This document shows, one piece after another, positions 8,723 to 17,627 of a stretch of 64,000 bases of DNA (positions within the stretch are counted from its first letter, which is position 1; the number at the start of each line of letters is the position of its first letter). The notes below the pieces were generated by a model. It was not told the origin of the DNA, searched no databases, and was given only the letters and a program-made list of their open reading frames with translations. Where the stretch lies: positions 18,659-82,658 of the forward strand of contig CAYNRG010000006.1 in the NCBI GenBank assembly GCA_964399545.1. Reading direction: 5' to 3'. Source of the stretch: CAYNRG01 sp964399545. GTDB taxonomy: Bacteria; Bacillota_I; Bacilli_A; Erysipelotrichales; Erysipelotrichaceae. The translations under genes and the position numbers were made by a program.

Positions 8723-9274
8723 ATGAAAAAACTAATGGTAAGTATGATAGCGTTGATTGCTTTATCAGGTTGTACTAATGGGTCAATCGAACCAGTAGGT
8801 GATGAAATCCCAGAAAATCGTGCAGATATGAGTGCTTATACGTTATTAACAGATACAGAACACCAATATGAAGAATTAACATTGGGAGAAGCTGTGGATC
8901 TAATAGAAAATGATGAAGAGATAGTTATTTATTTAGGATACCCTGGATGTTCTTATTGCCAAAGTGCTGTTCCAGTTCTTAATGATGCAGCTAAAGAAAT
9001 GGGAAAAGTTGTTTACTATGTTAATGTTCAAAGTGGTGATGAAAATCAACAAGCTTCTTTTGACCGATTGTTTGTTTATGTAGAAGAATTTCTACCAAAA
9101 AATGACAAAGGAGAGCCAGCTTTTTATGTTCCGCAAATTTTTGTAGCAAAAGATGGAGTTGTTCTTAAAGGATATACAGGGATTGCAGAATCAGCAACAA
9201 CCCCTACAATGACAGATAAACAAAAAGAAGAACTTAAAAAAGAATATATGAAAATGATGGCAATGTTAGAATAA
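8723..9274 (+). CDS. Thioredoxin-like lipoprotein
   Basis: A 183-residue exported lipoprotein. The N-terminus has a lysine pair, a hydrophobic stretch and the lipobox ALSGC (Cys17), so it should be anchored on the outer face of the membrane. The body has a thioredoxin fold with the redox motif CSYC (76-79) and a cis-Pro region (FYVPQIFV). It resembles bacteriocin-transport-accessory-type or TlpA-type thiol proteins. A role in extracytoplasmic disulfide exchange is inferred. It has its own promoter and a downstream terminator, so it is probably monocistronic. Confidence 0.85.
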   Translation: MKKLMVSMIALIALSGCTNGSIEPVGDEIPENRADMSAYTLLTDTEHQYEELTLGEAVDLIENDEEIVIYLGYPGCSYCQSAVPVLNDAAKEMGKVVYYVNVQSGDENQQASFDRLFVYVEEFLPKNDKGEPAFYVPQIFVAKDGVVLKGYTGIAESATTPTMTDKQKEELKKEYMKMMAMLE

Positions 9275-9305
9275 TTTTTTTAAGATAAAGCGTTAAATTG
9301 ATAGG

Positions 9306-9344
9306 AAAGTAGGCTATGTATTGGATGGCCTACTTTTATTTTTG
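9306..9344 (+). terminator. Intrinsic terminator after the lipoprotein gene
   Basis: A 9-bp stem (AAAGTAGGC at 9306-9314 with GCCTACTTT at 9328-9336) is followed by TATTTTTG. Confidence 0.85.
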
Positions 9345-9461
9345 TTAAAAGGTAGGAGCATTTTTAATTAATTCAGTGAAAAACGATAAAAAACAGGGTT
9401 AGTTCTTCTTTTTTAGTGTGATTTTTGATAGAATAAAATAAAAGAAAAAGAGGAAAAGGAT

Positions 9462-9716
9462 ATGAAGAAAGTGCAGCTGTTTATTTTGAAAAATTGCCCA
9501 TACTGTATCCAAGCACAAAGGGATATTGAAACACTGAAAAGAGAGGTTCCTTATTCTAAAATTGAAATTGAAGAAATTGACGAGGCGGTTCAACAAGAAC
9601 TGGCAAATCAGTATGACTATTATTATGTTCCTTGTTTTTACATTGATGGTCAAAAGGTTAGTGAGGGAGCTGTTGATTTTGAAACAATTCGGAAAATCTT
9701 AGATATGGCTTGTTGA
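9462..9716 (+). CDS. Glutaredoxin-like protein
   Basis: An 84-residue single-domain thioredoxin-fold protein with the motif NCPYC near the N-terminus and the cis-Pro segment YVPCFYIDG. It fits small glutaredoxin/NrdH-like or 'thioredoxin family' reductants of cytoplasmic thiols. An extra cysteine follows the cis-Pro. AAAGAGGAAAAGG provides a ribosome-binding site. Its TGA overlaps the next ATG (TGATG), so the downstream acetyltransferase is translationally coupled. Confidence 0.85.
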   Translation: MKKVQLFILKNCPYCIQAQRDIETLKREVPYSKIEIEEIDEAVQQELANQYDYYYVPCFYIDGQKVSEGAVDFETIRKILDMAC

Positions 9717-10177
9717 TGAAAAATATTTTTAATTGGTTTCGAAAACATCGATACACCGATGGTGAAGTAGAACTTATTGAGGCTTATTCTTTAGATGGAA
9801 CTAAATCGAATGGTTATATTTCTTCAATTGTTTATCATATTAGGTTGAAAGCAACACGAAAGGTTGTAGGCCGTTGTGATTTGCGAATTGGAATGAATGA
9901 TGAGCTATTCTATGCAGGGAATATAGGGTATCAAGTTAAAAAGGCATATAGAGGACATCACTATGCGTATAAAGCTTGTCGGTTGTTGTTTCAAATTGCC
10001 AAAGAAGAGTATATACAGAAAGAGTTATGGATTACTTGCAATCCAGATAATATTCCTTCAAGAAAAACATGTGAGAGGTTGAATGGAGATTTTCGTGGAA
10101 TTGTGGAAGTTCCAGAAGACCATTGGTTAATCCAACAAGGTGATAGTCAAAAACGTATTTATTATTATCAGTTATAA
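9716..10177 (+). CDS. GNAT-family N-acetyltransferase
   Basis: A protein of about 153 residues with the GNAT fold. It contains the segment GYQVKKAYRGHHYAYKA, which matches the acetyl-CoA-binding motif A (Q/RxxGxG/A, here relaxed), and ends with TCNPDNIPSRKTCERLN, typical of RimJ/RimL-like acetyltransferases. The acceptor is unknown. I chose ATG 9716, which overlaps the preceding TGA; two in-frame TTG codons (9710, 9713) are alternatives. It may belong to a small operon with the glutaredoxin-like gene and cardiolipin synthase (20 bp downstream). Confidence 0.82.
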   Translation: MKNIFNWFRKHRYTDGEVELIEAYSLDGTKSNGYISSIVYHIRLKATRKVVGRCDLRIGMNDELFYAGNIGYQVKKAYRGHHYAYKACRLLFQIAKEEYIQKELWITCNPDNIPSRKTCERLNGDFRGIVEVPEDHWLIQQGDSQKRIYYYQL

Positions 10178-10197
10178 ACTTAAAGGGAGAAAGAGTC

Positions 10198-11730
10198 ATG
10201 ATGAAAAAGCTTATCAATCTATTAACAGGTAGAGTTGTTATAACGACCGTGTTGATTATAATTCAAGTCGTTTTTATGGTTGCGGTAGTGTATCGTTTGA
10301 GCATAACGGTGGTTCGATTAAATCAGATTTTATACATTCTAAGTTTTTTAATGATTATTTATTTGGTGAATAAAGAAGGAAATCCATCATTTAAGCTTGC
10401 TTGGAGTACCTTGATTTTATTGTTTCCACTGTTTGGTGGACTTTTCTACATTTTGTTTGGAAATAAAAAAGTTCCAAAAGAATTAATGAGAAGTATGTTA
10501 GCTTCTGTTCAAAAAACGACATCCCTTCTAAAGCAGGATGACGAAATTCTAAAAGAAATTCAAGAAGATGATTTAAATGTCTATAAGCAATTTAATTATG
10601 TGTGGAAAAATAGTTATTTCCCGGTTTATAAAAATACAGAAGCAACATATTTTTCTACTGGGGAAGAGAAATTTCCAGCGATGATAGAAGAATTGAAGAA
10701 AGCAAAGCATTTTATTTTTTTAGAATACTTTATTATCCGAGAGGGAGTATTTTGGGGGAGTATTTTAGAAGTTTTAAAAGAGAAAGTCAAAGAAGGGATT
10801 CAGGTATACGTACTTTACGATGATGCCGGATGTATTGGTACACTTCCATCAAATTACTGGAAAACATTAGAAGGGTTTGGGATTAAGTGTAGAGTGTTTA
10901 ATCCATTGCACCCCAAATTAGCTATTCAAATGAACAACAGAGATCATCGCAAAATTACAGTTATTGATAATAATGTAGCATTTGTTGGAGGAATTAATCT
11001 TGGAGATGAGTATATCAATGAGACTGTGCGTTTTGGACACTGGAAAGATACAGCAATGATGTTACGAGGCGAGGCGGTATGGAGTTTTACAGTAATGTTT
11101 ATCCAATTTTGGCAGTATGTGAATAAAGAGGAAAACTTTAATTATAAAGATTATCAGTTACCTTGTGATAAGGTAGAAACAGAAGGGTATATGCAACCAC
11201 TTAGTGACTCTCCAACGGATGATGAAGAAGTGGGATTAAATGTTCACATGAACATTATCAACAATGCTAAGAAATTTGTATATATTCAAACTCCATATCT
11301 TGTAATAGGATTTGAAATGCAAAAAGCATTAGTCTTAGCAGCACGAAGTGGAGTTGATGTGCGGATTGTAGTACCACATGTTCCAGATAAGTGGTATGTT
11401 CATCAGGTGACTCAATCAAACTATCGAGTGTTGATTGAAGCGGGTGTAAAAATCTATGAATATTTACCAGGATTTATTCATTCCAAGATTGTAATCTCAG
11501 ATGATTTGATTGGAATTTTAGGAACCATCAATATGGATTACCGAAGTTATTATATGCATTATGAGTGTGGAACATTAATTTATAAAGATAAGATATTGGA
11601 TGCGATGAAAGGGGACTATCTTCAAACATTAGATTCTTGTCAGCAAATTACGCTAGAAGATTGTAAAAAAACATTTATTCTAATCAGAATGGTTCGGGCG
11701 ATATTAAATCTATTTGCACCAATTATGTAG
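10198..11730 (+). CDS. cls: Cardiolipin synthase
   Basis: A membrane phospholipase-D-family enzyme that joins two phosphatidylglycerols into cardiolipin. The 510-residue length is typical. There are two N-terminal membrane segments (about 12-32 and 40-60, with a further hydrophobic stretch near 70-85), then two PLD catalytic motifs: DHRKITVID with GGINLGDEY, and IHSKIVISD with GTINMDYRS. Start is 10198 or the adjacent ATG 10201, behind AAGGGAGAAAG. MntP follows 15 bp later. Confidence 0.95.
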   Translation: MMKKLINLLTGRVVITTVLIIIQVVFMVAVVYRLSITVVRLNQILYILSFLMIIYLVNKEGNPSFKLAWSTLILLFPLFGGLFYILFGNKKVPKELMRSMLASVQKTTSLLKQDDEILKEIQEDDLNVYKQFNYVWKNSYFPVYKNTEATYFSTGEEKFPAMIEELKKAKHFIFLEYFIIREGVFWGSILEVLKEKVKEGIQVYVLYDDAGCIGTLPSNYWKTLEGFGIKCRVFNPLHPKLAIQMNNRDHRKITVIDNNVAFVGGINLGDEYINETVRFGHWKDTAMMLRGEAVWSFTVMFIQFWQYVNKEENFNYKDYQLPCDKVETEGYMQPLSDSPTDDEEVGLNVHMNIINNAKKFVYIQTPYLVIGFEMQKALVLAARSGVDVRIVVPHVPDKWYVHQVTQSNYRVLIEAGVKIYEYLPGFIHSKIVISDDLIGILGTINMDYRSYYMHYECGTLIYKDKILDAMKGDYLQTLDSCQQITLEDCKKTFILIRMVRAILNLFAPIM

Positions 11731-11745
11731 AGGAAAAGAGGGGAC

Positions 11746-12303
11746 ATGGATATTTTTACTTTAGTGTTATTGGCGGTAGGGCTATCCATGGATGCCTTTG
11801 CAGTTTCAATAACTAATGGAATTACCATTATTAAGTATAGCCAAAAGCAGATGTGGATAACGGCAATTACCTTTGGTTTATTTCAAGGGATTATGCCAGT
11901 TATTGGCTATTTTTTTGGGTGGAATTTCTTAAATGAAATTCAAGAAATTGATCATTGGATTGCGTTAATTCTTTTAGGTTATATTGGGATTAAAATGATC
12001 AAAGATTCATTTGAAAAGGAAGAAGAATCAGAACAACTTTTTAGTTTTAAACTATTAGTGATTCAGGCGATAGCCACTAGTATTGATGCTTTAGCAGTAG
12101 GGTTAAGTTTCTCGTTATTTCAATTAAATATTTTTTACTCTGCACAACTGATTGCGGTGGTTACCTTTATTTTCAGTTGGATAGGTATTCATATGGGAAG
12201 AAAGATTGGTCAACTTGTTAAAACAAAAGCCCTTCTAATTGGTGGAGTTATTTTGATTACAATTGGATTAAAGATTTTTCTAGAACATATGATAGGGTGG
12301 TGA
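11746..12303 (+). CDS. mntP: Manganese efflux pump MntP
   Basis: A 185-residue inner membrane protein with six predicted helices in two repeated halves. Each half has the MntP acidic motif: GLSMDAFAVSITNG near the N-terminus and SIDALAVGLSFS in the middle. It exports Mn2+ to prevent toxicity. AAAAGAGGGG precedes the ATG. No mntR riboswitch or clear operator is visible; it is probably transcribed with cls and the ThrE-type genes. Confidence 0.92.
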   Translation: MDIFTLVLLAVGLSMDAFAVSITNGITIIKYSQKQMWITAITFGLFQGIMPVIGYFFGWNFLNEIQEIDHWIALILLGYIGIKMIKDSFEKEEESEQLFSFKLLVIQAIATSIDALAVGLSFSLFQLNIFYSAQLIAVVTFIFSWIGIHMGRKIGQLVKTKALLIGGVILITIGLKIFLEHMIGW

Positions 12304-12307
12304 TGAA

Positions 12308-13066
12308 ATGAATCCAAACAAAGTTATTCAATTAGCAACGAAAACAGGAGTACTTCTTTTGGAAAGTGGAGCTGAAACTTATCGTGTTGAAGATACGATA
12401 GTTCGTTTATGTCAGAGTTTTGGTATGGAAAATGCGAATAGTTTCTGTACGCAAACGGGATTAATGGTTAGTGCTATGTATCAAGATGAAGGGTTCTCTC
12501 AAGTTGCTCGTATTCAAAAAAGAGAGACAAACCTAGATCGATTGTGCAAGTTAAATGAGGCATCTCGACAAGCTGCAACATGGACAATGGAAGAATTTGA
12601 AGATCGATTGCAAGAAATTTCCAAAGAAAAAGCCTATGATATAAAAACCAACATTGTTTTTGGTTCTTTATGTACAGCGGGGTTTACTATGATGTTTCGT
12701 GGGAATTGGCTAGATATTTTAATTTCTTTTCTTTTGGGAGGAATTGTTCGTTATCTTGTGATAAAGTTGGAAGAAAAAGATGTAAATGCTTTTTTTATTA
12801 TGACCGCGAGTACTTTTTTTATTACACTAACGGCTTTATTAATAGCAAGCTCCTTTAAAATGCTTGATTATAATTTAGTTATTGCAGGAACGATTATGCT
12901 TTTAGTTCCAGGATTAGCAATGACAAATGCAATCCGTGATTCTATAGCAGGTGATTTAATTAGTGGAAGTATTCTAGCTATAGAGGCCTTTTTAATTGCC
13001 TTAGCAATCGCGTTGGGGAGTGGATTAGGAATGTCTTTGTGGATTTTTCTAGGAGGTGTTTTATGA
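12308..13066 (+). CDS. ThrE/YjjP-type exporter, large (N-terminal) component
   Basis: A 252-residue protein of the threonine/serine exporter family (DUF1212). The soluble N-terminal part carries the family motif LLESGAETYRVEDT (about 16-30), followed by five hydrophobic helices from residue ~118. In this split version, the YjjP-like half works with a YjjB-like half encoded directly downstream (ATGA overlap). In enterobacteria the YjjPB pair exports succinate; in actinobacteria the fused ThrE exports threonine. The substrate here cannot be told. Confidence 0.88.
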   Translation: MNPNKVIQLATKTGVLLLESGAETYRVEDTIVRLCQSFGMENANSFCTQTGLMVSAMYQDEGFSQVARIQKRETNLDRLCKLNEASRQAATWTMEEFEDRLQEISKEKAYDIKTNIVFGSLCTAGFTMMFRGNWLDILISFLLGGIVRYLVIKLEEKDVNAFFIMTASTFFITLTALLIASSFKMLDYNLVIAGTIMLLVPGLAMTNAIRDSIAGDLISGSILAIEAFLIALAIALGSGLGMSLWIFLGGVL

Positions 13067-13506
13067 TTGTTGCAATTATAGGGTCACTTTTGGCAGCTTT
13101 AGGCTTTGGAATTATTTTTAATATCCACGGCAAGCATTTAGTAACGGCTGTTGCTGGGGGTATAATAGGATATGTTGTCTATGAACTTTTGCAACTACAA
13201 AAAGTTCCAGTAACTACTTCACTTTTTTTGGCATCAATGGTATTTAGTGTTTATGCAGAGGTTGCTGCACGAAAATTTAAAATACCGGTTACGGTGTATT
13301 TAGTTGTTTCTTTAATTATTTTGGTTCCTGGGAAAGGAATGTACTATACAATGCTTGAGGTTGTTCAAGGAGATCCTGTTCAAGCTTTATGGGTAGGACT
13401 AGATACGGTGGCCCAAGCTGGAGCTTTAGCGATGGGTACCGTTATTGTTTCAACCATCACGCGATTCATTTTTGCAAGGCGTGCCAAAAATAAGCTTCCT
13501 AGATAA
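13063..13506 (+). CDS. ThrE/YjjB-type exporter, small component
   Basis: A protein of 147 residues made of four to five membrane helices, matching the ThrE C-terminal domain (DUF3815/YjjB), with motifs LVPGKGMYYTM and MGTVIVSTITRF. The ATG at 13063 overlaps the stop of the partner gene and has AGGAGGTG upstream, so it is preferred over an upstream in-frame ATG at 13039. Confidence 0.88.
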   Translation: MIVAIIGSLLAALGFGIIFNIHGKHLVTAVAGGIIGYVVYELLQLQKVPVTTSLFLASMVFSVYAEVAARKFKIPVTVYLVVSLIILVPGKGMYYTMLEVVQGDPVQALWVGLDTVAQAGALAMGTVIVSTITRFIFARRAKNKLPR

Positions 13507-13550
13507 CTGATATAAAATAGGGTATAATGAAAAAGATTGGGAGGTAGGTC

Positions 13551-14828
13551 ATGAAACGAGGAATTGTTCTTGCTGGGGGTGGAACCCGTGGCGCCTTTCA
13601 GGCAGGGGTTATAAAAGCCTTACAAGAATTAGGCGTTGATTACAATCTAATTGTGGGAGTTTCTATAGGGGCATTAAATGGAGCTTTATTAGCCCAAAAG
13701 GATGAAGTAGCGATGATTGATTTATGGGAGAATAGAATGGGTCAGTCCATGGTTCTTGCTGATCGAATCCCTTCACCCGAGAACATAGAAGAATTCTTTA
13801 AAGATGCTAATGGACTAATTCCCTTTATGAAGAATTATGTCAAAGAAAAGGGAGTGGATATTACCCCCTTTAAAGATCTATTGAAAGAAATGTTTGATGA
13901 AGAAAGATTTAAACAGAGTGAGCTTGATTTTGGGCTATTGATGACAGAAGTCCCAACTAAAAAGTCACGCTATGTATTAAAAAAAGATATGAAATCGAAG
14001 GAAGATGCAATTCAATGCTTGTTAGGTTCTTCTGCATGTTTTCCCATCTTTCCACTAATAGATTATGAAGGAAAAACCTATATTGATGGAGGCTATTCTG
14101 ATAACTTACCAATAGATTTGGCTTTAGAGATGGGAGCAACAGAGTTAATTGTTGTCGATCTCAGTGTGAGTGGAACTCATCCTCACTTTATGAATAAAGA
14201 GGGGATAAAGTATATAAAACCAAGCGTTTACTTAGGTGGTATGTTTGATTTTATGCCGATCAATATTAAAAATAATATTCAACTTGGATACTTAGAGACC
14301 ATGAAGTCTTATGGAAAGTACGATGGATTTCGATATACCTTTGAAAAAGGAGGAAAGTTGAACAGTTCAAGAGAATTTTATCTGAATTTATTGAGAAGAG
14401 ATCATCAAAGTAAATTTAAGAGAAAGGTCTTGGAAGACCAGCTAGTGATTCCTAAGCTTTGTAAGGAAACTGGACGTTCAACTCTGACAGAGTACGAAGT
14501 GAATCTTGCTCTTTTGGAACAGTTAATGCAGTGGATGAAGAAGGAAGTTTACCAAGTTTATCAAATAGAAGAGGTTCTTCTTGAGGTTCTTCAAGAATTT
14601 GATTTAGATAAATTGAAAGAAGTAGAAGTACTGCCTTCATTAAGCTTACTAGGAATGAAGAGCTATCTTCAAACGATTAGTCGGCTAGAAGTAGTGAAGA
14701 AAATTGTGAGTCAAGAAGTTTTATCACAGAAACAAAAGATACCACAAAAATTATTAGAAACAGTTTTTTCATTAGAGATAGCTGTAGCAAAATGGATTCA
14801 AAATCAATTGATGGAGGAAAGAAAATGA
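13551..14828 (+). CDS. Patatin-like phospholipase
   Basis: A 425-residue protein with an N-terminal patatin domain: oxyanion-hole motif GGGTRGAFQAG, nucleophile elbow GVSIGALNG (GxSxG) and the DGG motif of the Ser-Asp dyad (DGGYSDNLPI). The C-terminal ~170 residues are helical and I cannot assign them. It is probably a cytoplasmic or membrane-associated lipid acyl hydrolase. A TATAAT at 13523-13528 without a good -35 and a GGGAGGTAGG site precede it. Its stop overlaps the dUTPase start (ATGA). Confidence 0.9.
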   Translation: MKRGIVLAGGGTRGAFQAGVIKALQELGVDYNLIVGVSIGALNGALLAQKDEVAMIDLWENRMGQSMVLADRIPSPENIEEFFKDANGLIPFMKNYVKEKGVDITPFKDLLKEMFDEERFKQSELDFGLLMTEVPTKKSRYVLKKDMKSKEDAIQCLLGSSACFPIFPLIDYEGKTYIDGGYSDNLPIDLALEMGATELIVVDLSVSGTHPHFMNKEGIKYIKPSVYLGGMFDFMPINIKNNIQLGYLETMKSYGKYDGFRYTFEKGGKLNSSREFYLNLLRRDHQSKFKRKVLEDQLVIPKLCKETGRSTLTEYEVNLALLEQLMQWMKKEVYQVYQIEEVLLEVLQEFDLDKLKEVEVLPSLSLLGMKSYLQTISRLEVVKKIVSQEVLSQKQKIPQKLLETVFSLEIAVAKWIQNQLMEERK

Positions 14829-15346
14829 AAAAAGTAGCACGATTTGAGAAAGTTAGTTTTGAACAGTTCGAAAAAGATTGGAAAGGGACATTTCCTGAAG
14901 AAAAAAGAAATATTCAAGAGATTTATGATGCGATTCAATTACCACGTCGTGCGACAATAGGATCGGCGGGCTATGATTTCTATTTACCGCTGCCTTTGGA
15001 GCTATCCCCTTTAGAAAATGTCAAAATTCCTACAGGAATTCGAGTATGGATTGAGACAGGATGGGTTTTACAATTATTTCCAAGAAGTGGATTGGGATTT
15101 AAGTATGGTTTTCGATTAAATAACACAGTAGGAATTATCGATAGTGACTATTATTATTCCGATAATGAAGGACATATGTTTGCGAAAATGGTTAATGAGA
15201 ATCATGAAGGTAAGTCTATGCAATTATCAGAAGGTGAAGCTTTTATTCAAGGTATTTTGCTACCTTTTGGAATATGTGAAGATGATCAAACAACAGAGAT
15301 TCGTAATGGTGGATTTGGTAGCACCAGTCAGAAAAAAGGAGATTAA
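14825..15346 (+). CDS. dut: dUTP diphosphatase
   Basis: Hydrolyses dUTP to dUMP and pyrophosphate, keeping uracil out of DNA. All five trimeric dUTPase motifs are present: SAGYDF, PRSGLGFKYG, GIIDSDYY, GEAFIQGIL and the C-terminal RNGGFGSTS. The 173-residue chain has an N-terminal extension of about 45 residues compared with E. coli Dut. The start at 14825 is chosen over 14792 because GGAGGAAAG lies just upstream and it overlaps the patatin stop. Confidence 0.94.
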   Translation: MKKVARFEKVSFEQFEKDWKGTFPEEKRNIQEIYDAIQLPRRATIGSAGYDFYLPLPLELSPLENVKIPTGIRVWIETGWVLQLFPRSGLGFKYGFRLNNTVGIIDSDYYYSDNEGHMFAKMVNENHEGKSMQLSEGEAFIQGILLPFGICEDDQTTEIRNGGFGSTSQKKGD

Positions 15347-15349
15347 TTT

Positions 15350-16663
15350 ATGAATATGCTTAAGGATATGATTCAATTTTTAGATGAGTCAGTTACAAGT
15401 TATCAAGCGGTAGCTGAAATTAAAAAGCGATTAGAAGCAGAAGGATTTTTAGAACTGCAAGAAGCAAATGTTTGGAATTTGGTAAAGGGGAAAAAGTATT
15501 ATGTAACTCGAAATCAATCAAGCATCCTTGCTTTTACCTTAGGAGAACGATTGGAAAACTTTAGTTTTAATATTGTTTCTAGTCATTCCGATGCCCCCTC
15601 TTTTAAAATCAAACCGAAATATTCAATCGTTAAAGAAAATATGGTTCAATTGAATACAGAAGTATATGGTGGACCTTTGTACTCAACATGGATGGATCGA
15701 TTGCTAGGAATTGCCGGTCGTGTTTTAGTGCGAGAAGAAAGCGGGATTCAATCTAAATTAGTTTTCTTAGATCAGCCTTGTGGATTAATTCCAAATATGG
15801 CAATTCATATGAATCGTGCAGCTAATGATGGAATGAAGTATGATGCACAGATCGATTTACTTCCTCTTGTATCAACGAATAAAGAATTTGATTTAATGGA
15901 TTATGTTGCCCAAAGTATCTCTGTAAAAAAAGAAGAAATTATTGATAAAGACTTGTATTTATTTCCATTAGATAAGGCACGAGTTTGGGGAGATAATGAA
16001 GAATTTATTTCAAGCTATCATTTAGATGATCTTCAATGTGCTTATACAACACTTCAAGGGTTTTTAAAAGGTTCTCACCCCGATACGATCGGACTTTATT
16101 GTTGCTTTGATAATGAAGAAGTCGGAAGTGGAACACGCCAAGGAGCTGCTGGAACATTTTTGAGCGATGTTTTAGAAAGAATTCGTCAGGAATTAAATTT
16201 CACAGAGATTGATTTTAAAAAAGCTCTTTCGAGCAGTTTGATGATTTCTGCTGATAATGCACATGCTTATCATCCAAACCATCCAGAGAAAATGGATCCC
16301 ACTAATGTTGTTTATTTAAACAAAGGAGTGGTTATTAAATACAATGCAAATCAAAGTTATGCTACAGATGGACTTTCAGCAGCGCTATTTAGAGAGATAT
16401 GTGATAAAGCCAATGTACCTTTGCAAGTCATCACGAATCGATCAGGGGTGCGAGGTGGAGGAACGCTTGGACCAGTAAGCATACGCCAGGTAAGTATCCC
16501 TACTGTAGATGTAGGATTACCGCAGTTGGCAATGCACTCAACTTATGAGACCGCAGGAGCGAAAGATGGTCAAATGATGATTTCTGCAGTTGAGGAGTTT
16601 TTCAATACCCATGTTCAAGCAGTTGAAGATGGACAAGTAAAATTGTTGAAAAGAGAGGGTTAA
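15350..16663 (+). CDS. apeB: M18-family aminopeptidase
   Basis: A 437-residue zinc aminopeptidase of family M18 (aspartyl aminopeptidase/ApeB type), cytoplasmic and normally a large dodecamer. Metal-binding motifs include SSHSDAPSFK, DNEEVGSGT (catalytic Glu-Glu) and the His-containing VGLPQLAMHST near the end. An AAAAAAGGA site precedes the ATG. It lies between dut and map with gaps of 3 and 1 bp, so these genes are one operon. Confidence 0.93.
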   Translation: MNMLKDMIQFLDESVTSYQAVAEIKKRLEAEGFLELQEANVWNLVKGKKYYVTRNQSSILAFTLGERLENFSFNIVSSHSDAPSFKIKPKYSIVKENMVQLNTEVYGGPLYSTWMDRLLGIAGRVLVREESGIQSKLVFLDQPCGLIPNMAIHMNRAANDGMKYDAQIDLLPLVSTNKEFDLMDYVAQSISVKKEEIIDKDLYLFPLDKARVWGDNEEFISSYHLDDLQCAYTTLQGFLKGSHPDTIGLYCCFDNEEVGSGTRQGAAGTFLSDVLERIRQELNFTEIDFKKALSSSLMISADNAHAYHPNHPEKMDPTNVVYLNKGVVIKYNANQSYATDGLSAALFREICDKANVPLQVITNRSGVRGGGTLGPVSIRQVSIPTVDVGLPQLAMHSTYETAGAKDGQMMISAVEEFFNTHVQAVEDGQVKLLKREG

Positions 16664-16664
16664 T

Positions 16665-17480
16665 ATGGATAGAAAAGAACTTGAAGCAAAAATTGTTGAT
16701 TATGCAAACCAGGGATGTATTGTTCCATCTATCGACTTAATTAAGACTCCTGAACAAATTGAGAAGATTAAGGCGAGTGCCAAGATTAATACAGCGATAT
16801 TGGATTATGTTTCAGAGCATATTAAAGAAGGGATGACAACAGAGGAAATTGACCAGTTGGTGTCTACTTTTACGAAACAACATGGCGCACAATGTGCACC
16901 TTACAATTATCAAGGATATCCTAAAAGTGTATGTACATCTATTAATGAAGAAGTTTGTCACGGGATTCCGCATCGACGAAGAAAATTGAAAAAAGGGGAC
17001 ATTGTTAATGTGGATGTTTCTACAATTTTAGATGGATATTTCAGTGATGCATCTCGCATGTTTTGTATTGGTGAAATTTCAGAAGAAAAAAGAAAGTTAA
17101 TTGAAGTCACCAAAGAGTGTTTAAAAAGAGGGATAGAAGCTGCAAAACCATGGGGATTTGTTGGAGATATTGGAGCAGCAATTAGCCAATATGCTCATCA
17201 AAATGGATATTCTGTAGTAAGAGAATTGGGCGGACATGGCATTGGGCTATCTTTCCATGAAGACCCTTTTGTTTCACATGTAGGTCAAAAAGGAAAAGGA
17301 ATGCTTCTTGTTCCAGGAATGATTTTCACAATAGAACCGATGATTAACGCAGGCTCACCAGAAGTGGTTATGGATCGCTATAATGGTTGGACTATTAGCA
17401 CAGCAGATGGAAGTCCTTCAGCACAAGTTGAGCATATGATTTTGATTACTGAGAATGGACCAGAAATTTTAACTTATTAA
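16665..17480 (+). CDS. map: Methionine aminopeptidase, type I
   Basis: Removes the initiator methionine from nascent proteins. The five metal ligands are visible in NVDVS, SDASRMF, GGHGIG, TIEPM and QVEHM. At 271 residues it is about 20 longer than E. coli Map, with the extra residues at the N-terminus before IKTPEQIEKIKAS. It starts one base after the M18 gene stop. It is not beside ribosomal protein genes, the usual place in Bacillota, so another map copy may exist elsewhere. Confidence 0.93.
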   Translation: MDRKELEAKIVDYANQGCIVPSIDLIKTPEQIEKIKASAKINTAILDYVSEHIKEGMTTEEIDQLVSTFTKQHGAQCAPYNYQGYPKSVCTSINEEVCHGIPHRRRKLKKGDIVNVDVSTILDGYFSDASRMFCIGEISEEKRKLIEVTKECLKRGIEAAKPWGFVGDIGAAISQYAHQNGYSVVRELGGHGIGLSFHEDPFVSHVGQKGKGMLLVPGMIFTIEPMINAGSPEVVMDRYNGWTISTADGSPSAQVEHMILITENGPEILTY

Positions 17481-17539
17481 TGGGGATAGTCCATAGATAA
17501 TTTGGGTAAAATAAACCAAAAGAAGAATATATATAGTAG

Positions 17540-17577
17540 AAAGATTTATTTTCATGATTGAGGTAAATCTTTTTTTG
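17540..17577 (+). terminator. Intrinsic terminator after map
   Basis: A 9-bp stem (AAAGATTTA with TAAATCTTT) with a 15-nt loop runs into a T tract. It ends the dut-apeB-map operon before the B12-binding gene. Confidence 0.8.
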
Positions 17578-17627
17578 ATGTAAAATTTTATTATAGATAA
17601 TAATTTAATGAGAAAAGGAGAAAGAAA

